A stretch of 64,000 nt of DNA from Prosthecobacter sp. Its GTDB lineage: Bacteria > Verrucomicrobiota > Verrucomicrobiia > Verrucomicrobiales > Verrucomicrobiaceae. Made by a program: the position numbers and the translations under genes. Each line of letters opens with the position of its first letter. Position 1 is the first letter of the stretch. Positions 26,550 to 35,754 of this stretch are shown piece by piece. Below the pieces are notes generated by a model. The model made no database searches. It was not told where the DNA came from and saw nothing but the letters and a program-made list of their open reading frames with translations. The stretch covers positions 124,001-188,000 of the forward strand of contig JABARQ010000026.1 in assembly GCA_019186985.1 (NCBI GenBank), given 5' to 3'.

Positions 26550-27890
26550 TCATTCCCGAAGCGCCGCAGGGCGGTGCGCCGGAATCTGGGCCTTGAAGTC
26601 GCCCAGGCTGTTCCAGCGGGCGTGTTCGTTCAGGTCAACTTCAGCCACCGCCACGGTGCCCCATTCCACGGCCTTGCTCAGCACGTCGCCGTAGTGGTCA
26701 AAGATTCCCGAGATCATCCACTGGCTCTGCCGTTCGTCCGTGTAGGTGCTGCTGACCAGATAGACATGATTTTCACAGGACCTGGCCCGGGCGAGCAGGG
26801 GATTGCAGCCCCAGACCGGCCACGCGATCACCTCCGCGCCCTTGATGGCCAGGGCCCGGGCCACCTCGGGGAAGAAGCCGTCATAACAGATCATCATGCC
26901 CACCTTGCCAAAGCGGGTGTCGAAGACGGGGTAGTCGCGTCCTGGTGTGATGCCCGCCTCGATTTCTCCGCGTGGCAGGGTGACCTTCCGATACCTGCCC
27001 ACCAGGCTGCCGTCGGGACCAAGCAATGCGGCGGTGTTGTAGATCGTCCTGCCTTCACGCTCGACCAGTCCGGCGACGATGTAGAGGTTGTGCTGCCTGG
27101 CGAGCCTGCCGAAGTAGTCGGTGCTCGGACCGGGGATGGTTTCCGCACATTCGTGCATCTTCAGGCCTGTGCCATAGTAGGTCAGCGTCTCCGGCAGCAC
27201 CACCAGGTCCGCCTTCAGCCGGGCCGCCTCGGCGATCAGCGGGGCGAACTGCGGCGGTTTGTCCCCGGGTTTTTTGCCGGCCTTGGGCTGAAGGTGGACG
27301 GTGGCAAGACGCACCTTGCGTTCAGGCGGCGCGGGCACTTCCACAAGCGACGCATCACTCCATTCCACCCGCGCGTTGGCGGCCCATTGAAGATAAAGCT
27401 CGATCCTGGCCTGCTTCGCGGATGCCGGGGCGCGCAGCACGGCCGTTGTTCTGCCCCATTGACCTGGACCGGCTCCGTCATCGGCCGGATATTCGGGTTC
27501 CGCCGTGGGGATGGTGCCTTTGGCATAACCTGATCTGGCGGGCTCCTCCCACTTTACCGACGCACCCTTTTCGTCGAGCCACACGACGCGGGCCACGACG
27601 CTTCGCCTCGGTTCGGGGACGTTGCGGAAGTTCCGCCATGCCTCGAATTGATGGTGCTTTCCGCCCGTCACCGGCAGCAGCTTCTCCCAGCGGCCGATCC
27701 AGTGTTCGCCCTCGCCGGTCTCGAGCACCAGGGAGCCGCTGGACTCATGTCCGGCGTCCGGTTTCCAGGAATGGCTCGGGGCGGCTTCCTCGCGTGGCGA
27801 CACAAAGGACCATCCGCCGGTGTCGTCACCAGGGGCCAGGCAGGTCGTGAGCAGCAGCGTGAAGGCGGTACGGAGAAGGAAGGTCCTCAT
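26550..27890 (-). CDS. Exported carbon-nitrogen hydrolase (nitrilase superfamily)
   Basis: A 446-aa protein: signal peptide (1-22), an N-terminal beta-rich carbohydrate-binding-like region (about 25-190) and a nitrilase domain (about 195-440). The catalytic triad is visible as Glu in [11 protein letters not shown], Lys in [12 protein letters not shown] and Cys in [11 protein letters not shown]. The family hydrolyses amides or nitriles. An exported two-domain form is unusual compared with the typical 270-320-aa cytoplasmic enzyme and suggests action on an external substrate together with the nearby sulfatases. I prefer the ATG at 27890 to the TTG at 27902. Confidence 0.88.
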   Translation of the reverse strand: MRTFLLRTAFTLLLTTCLAPGDDTGGWSFVSPREEAAPSHSWKPDAGHESSGSLVLETGEGEHWIGRWEKLLPVTGGKHHQFEAWRNFRNVPEPRRSVVARVVWLDEKGASVKWEEPARSGYAKGTIPTAEPEYPADDGAGPGQWGRTTAVLRAPASAKQARIELYLQWAANARVEWSDASLVEVPAPPERKVRLATVHLQPKAGKKPGDKPPQFAPLIAEAARLKADLVVLPETLTYYGTGLKMHECAETIPGPSTDYFGRLARQHNLYIVAGLVEREGRTIYNTAALLGPDGSLVGRYRKVTLPRGEIEAGITPGRDYPVFDTRFGKVGMMICYDGFFPEVARALAIKGAEVIAWPVWGCNPLLARARSCENHVYLVSSTYTDERQSQWMISGIFDHYGDVLSKAVEWGTVAVAEVDLNEHARWNSLGDFKAQIPAHRPAALRE

Positions 27891-27927
27891 GTCGGTGAAC
27901 AATCTTTAGATTAGGTGAGGAAGGGGC

Positions 27928-29007
27928 TCAGGCCTCGCGGTGCAGCTTGTAGGGATGCACGCCGCCGCTGTTCCACTGGCAGACATACAGGTCGCCCTTC
28001 GTGTCCACGCAGACATCATGGCAGTTGTTGAAGACGGGGCTGTCCTGGAGCATCACCTTGAGGCGTCCTTCCTCGTAGGCCGGGGCATGGCCGCCCGGAT
28101 TGGAGACGACCCTGTCGCTGTCGTCCAGGATGGTGACAAAGCCGCGCCCCTGCCACATGCGGTAGTCATCGGGCCTTGCCCCAAAGCAGACGCCTGAATA
28201 GAGGTGTCGGCCGTTGATCACGGGCCGGCTGACATACGCGCCTGGCAGATAGACGCCGCGCACATGCCGGCCGTCCAGCGTGAACCAGTTGAACTCATTG
28301 CGCACGCGTTCCGTCACCACGAGCAGGGGAGTGCCGCCGCGTGTGTCGATCGCCACGCCATGAGCCTGCATGAACCTGCCCGGGTTCACCGGCTGGGTGC
28401 TTTTCCCGCCGAACTTGGAGATGAAGCGCCCCTCCTTGTCGAAGCGCAGGATGAACTGGGAGCCGTAGCCGTCGGCGACATAGATGTCCCCGTTGGGGGC
28501 GACGGCTGTTTCCGTGGGACGGTAATCCTCCGCCGGCTTGTAGGCTCCGCATTGGGAGGCGTGAGGCAGCTCCAGGACGATCTCGCCTTCGGGCGTGGTC
28601 TTCACGACCCGCCCAGAGCCCGGGTCGGTGAGGTAAAGATGCTCCTTTCCGTCATCACCGCGATGCAGTGTGAGGCCGTGGGCGCCGCCGAGCTTCAGGG
28701 TCCAGGTGCCAAGAAGGCGGCCCTCAACATCATAGACGAGCATGTTGTTGGCGGCGTGGTTGGTCAGCATGAACAGCCTTCCGTCCGCGGCCTGCACCAT
28801 CTCGTGGCAGTCCTTCACCTGGACCCTGGCCGGATCCGCCTGGCTCCAGAGCTTGTTCACCCGGAAGCGGAAGCCGCCGTGGCCGATGATCTCGCCGTGG
28901 TGTTCCGGGGCGGTTTTGCTCTGTGCGTGGATGAACGGGGCGCTGACCAGGGCGGCGGCGCCTGCGGCAAACTGACGCCTGGATACCTTTGGATGGATCG
29001 TTGACAT
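27928..29007 (-). CDS. Tat-exported NHL-type six-bladed beta-propeller protein
   Basis: A 359-aa protein with a twin-arginine signal (VSRRQFAAGAAALVSAPFIHA). The mature part has repeated propeller blades with the pattern G-x-I/L-Y-V-x-D (for example PNGDIYVADGYGSQFILRFD, KEHLYLTDPGSGRVVK and DTKGDLYVCQWNSGGVHPY at the end), typical of NHL/peptidylglycine-lyase-like or SMP-30-like propellers. The substrate or ligand is unknown. It is last in a same-strand run with the nitrilase (37 bp away) and diverges from 29114. Confidence 0.85.
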   Translation of the reverse strand: MSTIHPKVSRRQFAAGAAALVSAPFIHAQSKTAPEHHGEIIGHGGFRFRVNKLWSQADPARVQVKDCHEMVQAADGRLFMLTNHAANNMLVYDVEGRLLGTWTLKLGGAHGLTLHRGDDGKEHLYLTDPGSGRVVKTTPEGEIVLELPHASQCGAYKPAEDYRPTETAVAPNGDIYVADGYGSQFILRFDKEGRFISKFGGKSTQPVNPGRFMQAHGVAIDTRGGTPLLVVTERVRNEFNWFTLDGRHVRGVYLPGAYVSRPVINGRHLYSGVCFGARPDDYRMWQGRGFVTILDDSDRVVSNPGGHAPAYEEGRLKVMLQDSPVFNNCHDVCVDTKGDLYVCQWNSGGVHPYKLHREA

Positions 29008-29113
29008 TCCAGGTTAAACGCAGGTTCCTGCGTCATGCTTGCCGGGAGGAGGCTGCCTGACTGGCACACGGTGATTTACAAGGCGGTGCGTTTTTGCCAG
29101 ACTGGCCAGGATT

Positions 29114-29665
29114 ATGAAATCCCCCCTGCTGCTCCTCGCCTCCTGCCTTGTCCTCTCCTCAGCAGCCCTTGCCCAGTCCGGTGGCGGCACAGGCACCACC
29201 GGGCCGACGCAAACGCAGCCCGTGCCGGAGGAGATGCTTCAGGACGGGGTCTGGACCGGCTCCCTCAAAGGCGGTCGCTACATCGTGAAATGCGGGCAGA
29301 TCATCGCGCTTTCCAAGCATGAATATGTGGCGGACGCCGCAGCCCGTGTGGTGGAGGTGAACCTGACGCTGAGCTCCAACACCGCCGTAAGATTCTACTA
29401 CCTTGAACCCGTCCGCATGGAGGGCACCGGGGTGGTCGCCGCCGGCCAGCAGGCCATCGACAAGGCGCGTCAGATGGTCCAGGACGCCGCCAGCCGCATC
29501 TCACCCACACTTACCGAACCCAAGGTGGTGAAAAGCTACCCGGTCTCCACCCATGCCCACACCGTGGAGTATGTGATCAAGGAGGAGGCGCGTCTGAACT
29601 CATTGTTTGACAGCCTCGAGCGCGCCTTCCGTGATCCTGGCAAAAAGCACTTCTGGCGTGAATGA
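29114..29665 (+). CDS. Small exported protein of unknown function
   Basis: A 183-aa protein with a signal peptide (about residues 1-20, ending SAALAQ), a Gly/Thr-rich linker, and a compact domain starting LQDGVWTGSLKGGRYIVKCG that ends in a basic KKHFWRE. Conserved-looking strands (YYLEPVRMEGTGVVAAG, VVKSYPVSTHAHTVEYVIKE) suggest a beta-rich fold. I do not recognise the family. It is followed 64 bp later by the RNase H gene on the same strand. Confidence 0.7.
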   Translation: MKSPLLLLASCLVLSSAALAQSGGGTGTTGPTQTQPVPEEMLQDGVWTGSLKGGRYIVKCGQIIALSKHEYVADAAARVVEVNLTLSSNTAVRFYYLEPVRMEGTGVVAAGQQAIDKARQMVQDAASRISPTLTEPKVVKSYPVSTHAHTVEYVIKEEARLNSLFDSLERAFRDPGKKHFWRE

Positions 29666-29729
29666 CGGCCGGTGCTGCTGAAATCATTCGCCGAAGCCGT
29701 GCCTCCGTCTTATGGCGGCGGAATCACGA

Positions 29730-30233
29730 ATGACAGCGGTGACGATTTACACGGATGGCGCCTGCTCGGGCAATCCCGGCCCGGGTGGTTTTGGCGTGCT
29801 GCTCCAGAGCGGCAGGCATCAGAAGGAACTGGCCCAGGGCTACCGGCTGACCACGAACAACCGCATGGAGCTGATGGCGGTCATCGCGGCGCTGAGCATC
29901 CTGACGCGGACCTGCGAGGTCACGCTCTATTCGGACTCCCGTTATGTCGTGGACTCGATCGAGAAAGGCTGGGCGAAGAGCTGGCGTGCACGCGGCTGGC
30001 GCAAGGCGGACAAGCAGCCGGCCCTCAACGCCGACCTCTGGTCCCAGGCGCTCGACCTGCTGGGGAAGCACAAGGTCAGGCTCGTGTGGGTGAAGGGCCA
30101 TGCCTCAAATCCCGGCAACAACCGGTGCGATGAGATCGCCGTCGCCGCCTCCAGGTCCGCCCATCTGCTGGCGGATGAAGGCTTTGAAATCGCACGTTCG
30201 TCCGGACAGGCCTCGCTGCTGCCTGAGGCATGA
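29730..30233 (+). CDS. rnhA: Ribonuclease HI
   Basis: Degrades the RNA strand of RNA-DNA hybrids. The four catalytic acids are visible: Asp9 in YTDGACSGNPGPGG, Glu in NNRMELMAV, Asp in LYSDSRYVVD and Asp in NNRCDEIAV; the basic handle region KGWAKSWRARGWRKADK is also present. At 167 aa it is near the usual size (E. coli 155 aa). I use the ATG at 29730, which places the first Asp as in relatives; an in-frame ATG at 29712 is the alternative. It converges with the esterase gene 23 bp downstream. Confidence 0.95.
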   Translation: MTAVTIYTDGACSGNPGPGGFGVLLQSGRHQKELAQGYRLTTNNRMELMAVIAALSILTRTCEVTLYSDSRYVVDSIEKGWAKSWRARGWRKADKQPALNADLWSQALDLLGKHKVRLVWVKGHASNPGNNRCDEIAVAASRSAHLLADEGFEIARSSGQASLLPEA

Positions 30234-30256
30234 AGCGTGAATGACCTCCGCAGCGC

Positions 30257-32098
30257 TCAGTCCTTCCAGAGGATGCGTGCGGCGTAGACGCTGTTGTCGG
30301 CGCCAAAGGCGTTGCCGGGCGGCAGGATGATGTTGGGCGACCAGGTCTGCATCCATTCGGCCACGGTCACCCAGGTCTCCCGGTCGCTCACCTCCGTGAC
30401 GGCGAAGTTGCCGAGCCTGGCCCCCCGTTCGGGCACCAGGATGCATTCCGTGGCGCGCTTCACGGCCATCTTAGCCGTGTCCACCTCCGCCATGAACAAG
30501 GGCGCGCGATGTCTCGCGACATGATCGTTGTGGGCGCCTTTGCGGTTGTAGACCAGATACAGCCGGTCGCGGTGCGTCACCCAGTGCTGCTGGGTGTTGT
30601 AATTGCCGAGGTCGGAGCCGTCGTCGAACTTCCAGGGCTGGATGGGGCCGAAATGCAGCCCGTCCTTGCTGATGGCCGCATAGCCGGCAGTGTCGTTGCG
30701 CAGGGTGAGATAAAACCGTCCGGCACAGCGTGTGAGCGAGGGTTCATAGACACCGCGTCCGGATTCAAGCGCGAGTTCGGTGCCGTGCTCGATGTATCTC
30801 AGAGTCGTTCCGTCAAAGCGGCAGCGCAGGACGGTGACGCGGTAGTATTTGTCCTTCGCCGCCTTGAAATAGATGGGCAGCAGGATGTCACCGTTCTCCA
30901 GGTCAAAACGCTGCACGGACCCGGCCCCGGCATTGTGGAATTTCGGGTCGTCCGGCATTTTCAGATTCGTCCACGGGCTCCAGCTGCGGGCCTTGTCATC
31001 GTAGACCGACCACACGGTCTCGCGCTGCCGTTCATGGATGACCTTGTTGTTGAGATAACGAACGTTGTGACCAATGCCTAGCAGCCTGCCTGACGCGGCA
31101 TGGAACTTCGGAGTGAAGTCGCAGGCGCCGACCACGACGCCGCCAGGCTCCTGCCTGCGGCCCAGCGTGACGCCATGCTCGCGTACCGGGCTCCAGCTTG
31201 CGCCGAGATCGTCCGTGCGCGTGTCATTGAGGGCATAGAAGACATCGCTGCCCGTCAGCAGCAGCTTCTGCATGGTCAGCACCACGCTCGGTGTCGGGCC
31301 TGGGATGGCTCCGGCGCGGGGATGCACCCAGCAGGTCTCGCCATCATAGCCCTTGGAGACCGTCGTGAGGTTCACCTCATAGGGCAGGCCGGCGGGCGGC
31401 GGTGGGACAAGCTGCAGATGCGGCCGCAGTTCGGGGACTTCGCGGCTGAGACCCTCCGCCACGAGCCTTGCCATCATGCGTGCTCCTTCGCCGGAAAAGT
31501 GGGACCGGTCCTTTTCGCCGGGTCCATAAAGCTGGCAGAACTTCTCCCCCATCTGCTGGAAAAGCGCAAAACTGGCGCGATGCAGGTCCACCACAGGAAC
31601 CTGCATTTCCCGGCCGACCCTTTGAGCGGCTTCAACATACGGCGTGAGCGTGGTTGTCAGCCTGCCGTCCTCATAGATGCGCCTCGCCACGGAGGTGACC
31701 AGCACGGGGCTGCCGCCGGTTTCACGAACTTCACGGATGAAGGTCCGGAGGTTGTCGGAGTAGCTCGTCGCGGGGGCGGTGCCGCGGGCCGGGTCCTGGA
31801 TCTTTTGATCGTTGTGCCCGAACTGGATCAGAACCCACCGGCCCTTCTCCTTCAGGACACGCTCCCAGAGCCCGAGGTCACGGAAGCTTTTGGTGCTGGT
31901 TCCCGACCGGGCATGATTGACGACCGTGACACCTGGCATGAATTCGCCAAGCATCTGCCCCCAGCCGGCGAGCGTGGGGCGGTCCTTCGGCGGATTGGGC
32001 TGCGAGGCGACGGTGGAGTCCCCTGCAAGCACGACCTTCATCGGCTCGGCGGAAAGGCCGGTGGCTAGCAGCAGGAAGGCGAGGATGGGCAGGCGCAT
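30257..32098 (-). CDS. Exported SGNH esterase fused to BNR/sialidase-like propeller
   Basis: A 613-aa exported protein with signal peptide (1-18). Residues 20-235 are an SGNH hydrolase of rhamnogalacturonan-acetylesterase type: block I VLAGDSTVAS (Ser28), block II ARSGTSTKSF, block III QFGHNDQ and block V DRSHFSGEG with the catalytic D-x-x-H. Residues about 245-610 form a BNR-repeat propeller with Asp-box-like segments (VYDDKARSWSPWTNL, ISKDGLHFGPIQPW) and GSDVFYALNDTRTDDLGASW, as in exo-sialidase-like glycosidases. The fusion would deacetylate a sugar and act on or bind the same glycan. The reading frame is continuous. A TACGTT box lies 8 nt before the ATG. Confidence 0.87.
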   Translation of the reverse strand: MRLPILAFLLLATGLSAEPMKVVLAGDSTVASQPNPPKDRPTLAGWGQMLGEFMPGVTVVNHARSGTSTKSFRDLGLWERVLKEKGRWVLIQFGHNDQKIQDPARGTAPATSYSDNLRTFIREVRETGGSPVLVTSVARRIYEDGRLTTTLTPYVEAAQRVGREMQVPVVDLHRASFALFQQMGEKFCQLYGPGEKDRSHFSGEGARMMARLVAEGLSREVPELRPHLQLVPPPPAGLPYEVNLTTVSKGYDGETCWVHPRAGAIPGPTPSVVLTMQKLLLTGSDVFYALNDTRTDDLGASWSPVREHGVTLGRRQEPGGVVVGACDFTPKFHAASGRLLGIGHNVRYLNNKVIHERQRETVWSVYDDKARSWSPWTNLKMPDDPKFHNAGAGSVQRFDLENGDILLPIYFKAAKDKYYRVTVLRCRFDGTTLRYIEHGTELALESGRGVYEPSLTRCAGRFYLTLRNDTAGYAAISKDGLHFGPIQPWKFDDGSDLGNYNTQQHWVTHRDRLYLVYNRKGAHNDHVARHRAPLFMAEVDTAKMAVKRATECILVPERGARLGNFAVTEVSDRETWVTVAEWMQTWSPNIILPPGNAFGADNSVYAARILWKD

Positions 32099-32106
32099 CC
32101 TGACCT

Positions 32107-32112
32107 AACGTA
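32107..32112 (-). promoter_or_regulatory. TACGTT box 8 nt before the esterase start
   Basis: On the minus strand the sequence TACGTTAGGTCAGG runs into the ATG at 32098. It shares the GTTAGG core and spacing with the boxes before both DUF1501 genes. Confidence 0.35.
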
Positions 32113-32120
32113 CTTCGCGG

Positions 32121-33485
32121 TCAGAACAATTCGTGGATCGTCGCGCCTTCCGTCAGCGCCACGGGGCGTCCGTCGGAGGAACGGTAGCTGATCGAGCGAT
32201 GGTCATATCCGAGGGCGGTGTAGATGCTGGCGTGGATGTCCGCAGGCGAGACGGGCCGCTCCTTCGGGTAGGCGCCTGTTTCGTCACTGCTGCCGATGAC
32301 CTGGCCGCCGCGCACACCGCCGCCTGCCAGCAGCACGCTGTAACAGCCCGGCCAGTGGTCGCGGCCCGCGTCGCCGTTGATCTTGGGCGTGCGGCCGAAC
32401 TCACCCATCCAGACGACGAGCGTGCTTTCCAGCAGGCCGCGTTCCTCAAGGTCGTCGAGCAGCGCGGCATAGGCCTGCTCCATCGGCGGCACGAGCCGGT
32501 TCCTGAGTCCGTTGAAGTTGTCCTTGTGGGTGTCCCAGGTGATGGAGGGCCCGTTGACGGTGGTGACAAAACGCGTGCCGGCCTCGATCAGCCGCCGCGC
32601 AAGAAGGTGCGACTGACCCCAGCTGTGCCGCCCGTATCGTTCACGCACCTTGTCGGGCTCCTTGCTCAGGTCGAAGGCCTCCGCCGCCTTGCCGGACTGG
32701 AGCAGCTGCGCGGCCTGCTGGTTGAAGATGTCGATCTCCGCCACCTGCGCGGAGGCGATGGGGGCGGTCACGGCGCCAAGGTCCTTGAGCAGCGACAGCC
32801 GTTCCTGAAAACGTGCCGGCGTCAGGCTGGCGTCGAGGCCCATGTTGCGGACCCGGAAGCTGGCGGCGTTCGGGTCGTCATCGAGCACATAGGGATCGTA
32901 GCGCTTGCCCAGGCAGCCGCCGAACTGGCCGGGCGTGAGATAGACCTTGCTGTCGCAGTGCGGAAAGGGCGTGATGACATAAGGAGGCACGCCCTTGCTG
33001 AAGCCGTCGCGCTGGGCCAGCCAGCCGACCAGGGTGCCGACGCCGGGCAGGTCGGAGGGGCTGGGGTTGATGAGCGTGCTGTCCACGCGGTAGGGCCTGC
33101 CGGCGGTGGCCCAGTACATGCCGCCGTTGTGGCTGCTGTGGCCGTGGTTGACCGAGCGGATCAGGGCGAGCTTGTCCATGCGCTTCGCCATCTGCGGCAG
33201 CAGTTCGGTGATGTGCACGCCAGGCACGTTGGTGCGGATGGTCTTGAACTCTCCGCGGATCTCACTGGGCGCCTCGGGCTTCGGGTCCCAGAGGTCGATG
33301 TGGCTGGGCGCTCCGCCGTTGAAGATGAGGATGACGGACTTCGCCTTTCCCGGCCCGATGCGGTTCAGGCCGGCGGGCGAGCCAAGGGCGGCGAGGGAGT
33401 TGAGCCCAAGTCCGAGCGCACCCATGCCGCCGGCATGGAGAAACCGGCGGCGTGACAGGCTGAATTCCGGGAGCGGTGTGTTCAC
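32121..33485 (-). CDS. DUF1501 exported protein (Tat signal), second copy
   Basis: A 454-aa DUF1501 protein with twin-arginine signal SRRRFLHAGGMGALGLGLN. Family motifs: LIFNGGAPSHIDLWDPKPEAP, LIRSVNHGHSSHNGG, and VVWMGEFGRTPKINGDAGRDHWP near the C-terminus. It is paralogous to the protein at 9338-10699 and of almost identical length. Start is a GTG at 33485 with the shared CCGTAGGTTAGGCC box immediately upstream. It precedes the esterase/BNR gene by 22 bp on the same strand, so the two may be co-transcribed in addition to the esterase's own box. Function of the family is unknown. Confidence 0.93.
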   Translation of the reverse strand: MNTPLPEFSLSRRRFLHAGGMGALGLGLNSLAALGSPAGLNRIGPGKAKSVILIFNGGAPSHIDLWDPKPEAPSEIRGEFKTIRTNVPGVHITELLPQMAKRMDKLALIRSVNHGHSSHNGGMYWATAGRPYRVDSTLINPSPSDLPGVGTLVGWLAQRDGFSKGVPPYVITPFPHCDSKVYLTPGQFGGCLGKRYDPYVLDDDPNAASFRVRNMGLDASLTPARFQERLSLLKDLGAVTAPIASAQVAEIDIFNQQAAQLLQSGKAAEAFDLSKEPDKVRERYGRHSWGQSHLLARRLIEAGTRFVTTVNGPSITWDTHKDNFNGLRNRLVPPMEQAYAALLDDLEERGLLESTLVVWMGEFGRTPKINGDAGRDHWPGCYSVLLAGGGVRGGQVIGSSDETGAYPKERPVSPADIHASIYTALGYDHRSISYRSSDGRPVALTEGATIHELF

Positions 33486-33488
33486 GCT

Positions 33489-33502
33489 GGCCTAACCTAC
33501 GG
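33489..33502 (-). promoter_or_regulatory. CCGTAGGTTAGGCC box before second DUF1501 start
   Basis: Identical to the 14-mer at 10702-10715 and in the same position, ending 3 nt before the GTG start, with TAGGTT 8 nt before it. It lies in the 37-bp gap after the metallophosphoesterase stop. Confidence 0.45.
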
Positions 33503-33522
33503 TGTCGAAAACACCTTCTTGC

Positions 33523-34416
33523 TCAGGTTCTCCAGGCCAGGTCGGTGACGGCGTTGTTCCAGGGATGATCCGGCAGATGCGTCAGCGTCGTGGCCTGCGC
33601 GCCCTGGTCGTTGAATCTCAGCAGCGTCCAGCCGGTCGTGGAGGCCTTCTTGTCCGCCACATAAGAGGTGGCGGGCGTGTTGAGGATGTGGATGCCCTCG
33701 TGCGAATGGAATTCGCGATGATGGATGTGGCCGTGGATGTAGGCCTTCACATGCCGCCTTGGGGCAAGCACCTGCCACAGCGGCTCTGAATCCTCGAGCC
33801 CGCCTGGAAAGTGCAACGGGTCTCCGCCTAGGCGCGGGTTGTGATGGGCGAACACCAGGGCGGGCTTGTCGTTGTGGAGGTCGAGCAGCTTCGTGAGCCA
33901 CTGCAGCTGCTCCTCGCCGAGCAGGCCCTGGGTCAGCATGGTGGCCTTGAGGGAATCCAGGAGAAAGAGGTTGGCCCCGCCCAGCCGCACCAGGCCGACA
34001 TGCTTCGACTCGACCACGGGCGCCGCCGGTTTTTCGTGCTGAAGCACCTCATAAAAGATTTCGCGGTCATCGTGGTTGCCCATGCCCAGGTGCAGGGCGA
34101 CTCCCGCCTCACGCAGGGGGGCGATGAGCCTTGCCAGATGCTCGTAATCGCCACGCCTGCCATCCTTCAGGGCCAGGTCGCCGTTGATGATCACCGCCGC
34201 CGGCCTCCTGGGCAGGGCAAGCAGCGCCGCGATGGTGTGGCGAAGGTTTGCCGGGATGGATGCCGATTCCGGATGCTGGGCCCCGATGTGCGTGTCGTTC
34301 AGCACCGCGACGAGGTTTTCATCCACGTCGGCGGAATGCAGGGACGCTCCTGAAAGGGCGGCGGCGGCGCCAAGACGGGAGATGAACTGACGGCGCGAGG
34401 TGAGGTGCAATGGCAT
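33523..34416 (-). CDS. Tat-exported metallophosphoesterase
   Basis: A 297-aa calcineurin-like phosphoesterase with a twin-arginine signal (TSRRQFISRLGAAAALSGAS). Metal motifs are LNDTHIG (D-x-H), IINGDLALKDG (GD), HLGMGNHDDRE (GNHD), VFAHHNPR (H) and YIHGHIHHREF (GH-x-H), as in class III/purple-acid-like phosphodiesterases. It would act on a phosphate ester in the periplasm. I start at the ATG at 34416, which precedes the Tat motif; the longer frame to 34509 has no support. It is upstream of the DUF1501 and esterase genes on the same strand. Confidence 0.88.
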   Translation of the reverse strand: MPLHLTSRRQFISRLGAAAALSGASLHSADVDENLVAVLNDTHIGAQHPESASIPANLRHTIAALLALPRRPAAVIINGDLALKDGRRGDYEHLARLIAPLREAGVALHLGMGNHDDREIFYEVLQHEKPAAPVVESKHVGLVRLGGANLFLLDSLKATMLTQGLLGEEQLQWLTKLLDLHNDKPALVFAHHNPRLGGDPLHFPGGLEDSEPLWQVLAPRRHVKAYIHGHIHHREFHSHEGIHILNTPATSYVADKKASTTGWTLLRFNDQGAQATTLTHLPDHPWNNAVTDLAWRT

Positions 34417-34517
34417 GCCGACAGAACGATGGGCTGGCCCGGCTTTATCGACATTGAAGCATCGTCGTTCCATGATGGCGGCGGGGGCCAAGTCTTCGAT
34501 TCCTGCCAAGGTCCTGC

Positions 34518-34556
34518 AAAAAAAAAGACCTCAGGGCTGGCCTGAGGTCCGTTTTT
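34518..34556. terminator. Bidirectional Rho-independent terminator
   Basis: A 9-bp stem (GACCTCAGG at 34527-34535 with CCTGAGGTC at 34541-34549), 5-nt loop, with an A run at 34518-34526 and CGTTTTT after it, so it can work in both directions. It lies after the 34611-35132 gene on the minus strand and upstream of the phosphoesterase. Confidence 0.85.
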
Positions 34557-34610
34557 CGGAGGTGCTGGATGATGAAGGATGCCTTGCAGGTGATCCGGTC
34601 CTTCCGGCTT

Positions 34611-35132
34611 TTACTTCGCCGCGAAAGGGCTCTTGAGCATGGCCTTGAAGGCGTCGGCAATCTTGGCGACGGCATCCTTCGGTCCGGTCAGCTTGATGAA
34701 GACAGGGGCGTCATTGCCGGGGACGATGCCGCCGAGGAGAGTGTAGTTTTCCTTGGGGGTCTTGGGGCCGAACATGGCGCCGTCGTTGTAAGTGCCGGTG
34801 GCGGTCACCAGGGTGACCTTGGTGCCGTTGGCGTCGAGTTCCTCGGTCTTGGATTCCGGGGGGCTGGCGAACTGGCCGAGCCAGCGGTCCACGTTGGCCT
34901 TGGTGTCGCCGCCCTGGCCGCTGCCGAAGTAGTAAAACACGGCTTCGAGGGGCTTGTCGGAGCCTTCCGCGGCGATCTGGAGCGTGCCGGCGCGCATGGG
35001 GCTGCTGGGTGGCACGGATGTCCAGGTGGTGGGAAAGGTGAAGTTCAGGCCGGCGACGGCGAGCTTGCCTTCCTCGGCAAGGACGGGACAGGCGAGGCTG
35101 AGGGCGAGAAGGAGGGAAAGGAGGTGTTTCAT
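34611..35132 (-). CDS. Small exported protein of unknown function
   Basis: A 173-aa protein with a clear signal peptide (MKHLLSLLLALSLACPVLAE). The mature part resembles the small PsbP/lipoprotein-like exported proteins of Planctomycetes and Verrucomicrobia: FTFPTTWTSVPPSSPMRAGT, YYFGSGQGGDTKANVDRWLGQF, then YTLLGGIV and VFIKLTGPKDAVAKI. The family is annotated elsewhere only as hypothetical, as far as I know. The start at 35132 is the signal-peptide Met. It lies 89 bp after the azurin gene on the same strand and ends at a terminator. Confidence 0.78.
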   Translation of the reverse strand: MKHLLSLLLALSLACPVLAEEGKLAVAGLNFTFPTTWTSVPPSSPMRAGTLQIAAEGSDKPLEAVFYYFGSGQGGDTKANVDRWLGQFASPPESKTEELDANGTKVTLVTATGTYNDGAMFGPKTPKENYTLLGGIVPGNDAPVFIKLTGPKDAVAKIADAFKAMLKSPFAAK

Positions 35133-35221
35133 GGTGGCTGGCGGGTTCGTTCGTGGAATGAGGGGTGGTCTGGATACGATGAAGGCGGACTTGCGTCCGC
35201 CTTCAAAAGCCGTGGAGATGC

Positions 35222-35686
35222 TTACTTGGTGACGTGCAGCACGCCCTTCATGAGCAGCCAGTGGCCGGGGAAGGTGCACATGTAGGGATAGTCGCCGGCT
35301 TCAGCAGGGGCGGTGAACTCGATGGTTTCCGTGCCGTTCGGCTGCACCAGCTTGGTGTGGGCGATGATGTCATCCTTGGAGGCGTCGGGGATGTAGCTCT
35401 TGGCCATGGCCTGGGGGTCGGTCATCATGGCGTTGGCCTGGGCGCCGACGGCCTGGTCCTTGCCGGGCTTGATGAGCAGGAAGTTGTGGGGCTGGGGGGC
35501 GATGCTGCCTGTGTTGTTGAGCGTGAGCTTCACCTTCTGGCCGGCCTTGACGGTCAGATCGGTCTTGTCATAGCCGAGGGGATTGGTGGCATGGGGCTTG
35601 AGCTCGATGGCGGCGACTTCAGCATCCTGGGCGGAGCCGAGGTGGGCGAAGGCAAGGACGGCTGTGATGACGGCGAGTTTTTTCAT
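35222..35686 (-). CDS. Azurin-type blue copper protein
   Basis: A 154-aa exported cupredoxin, probably a soluble periplasmic electron carrier. The signal peptide ends at SAQ (residue 20). The copper ligands are His67 (APQPHNF), Cys137, His142 and Met146 in YMCTFPGHWLLMKG; the C-x4-H-x3-M spacing matches azurin. Length equals azurin plus its signal peptide. No cytochrome or nitrite reductase gene is adjacent. It may share a transcript with the exported protein downstream. Confidence 0.93.
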   Translation of the reverse strand: MKKLAVITAVLAFAHLGSAQDAEVAAIELKPHATNPLGYDKTDLTVKAGQKVKLTLNNTGSIAPQPHNFLLIKPGKDQAVGAQANAMMTDPQAMAKSYIPDASKDDIIAHTKLVQPNGTETIEFTAPAEAGDYPYMCTFPGHWLLMKGVLHVTK

Positions 35687-35754
35687 GGGTGTTGTTAGGG
35701 GGGTGGGACTAATCGGGCAGCGGGACCGGGGGTTTTCAACCTTTTTTGCCGCGC

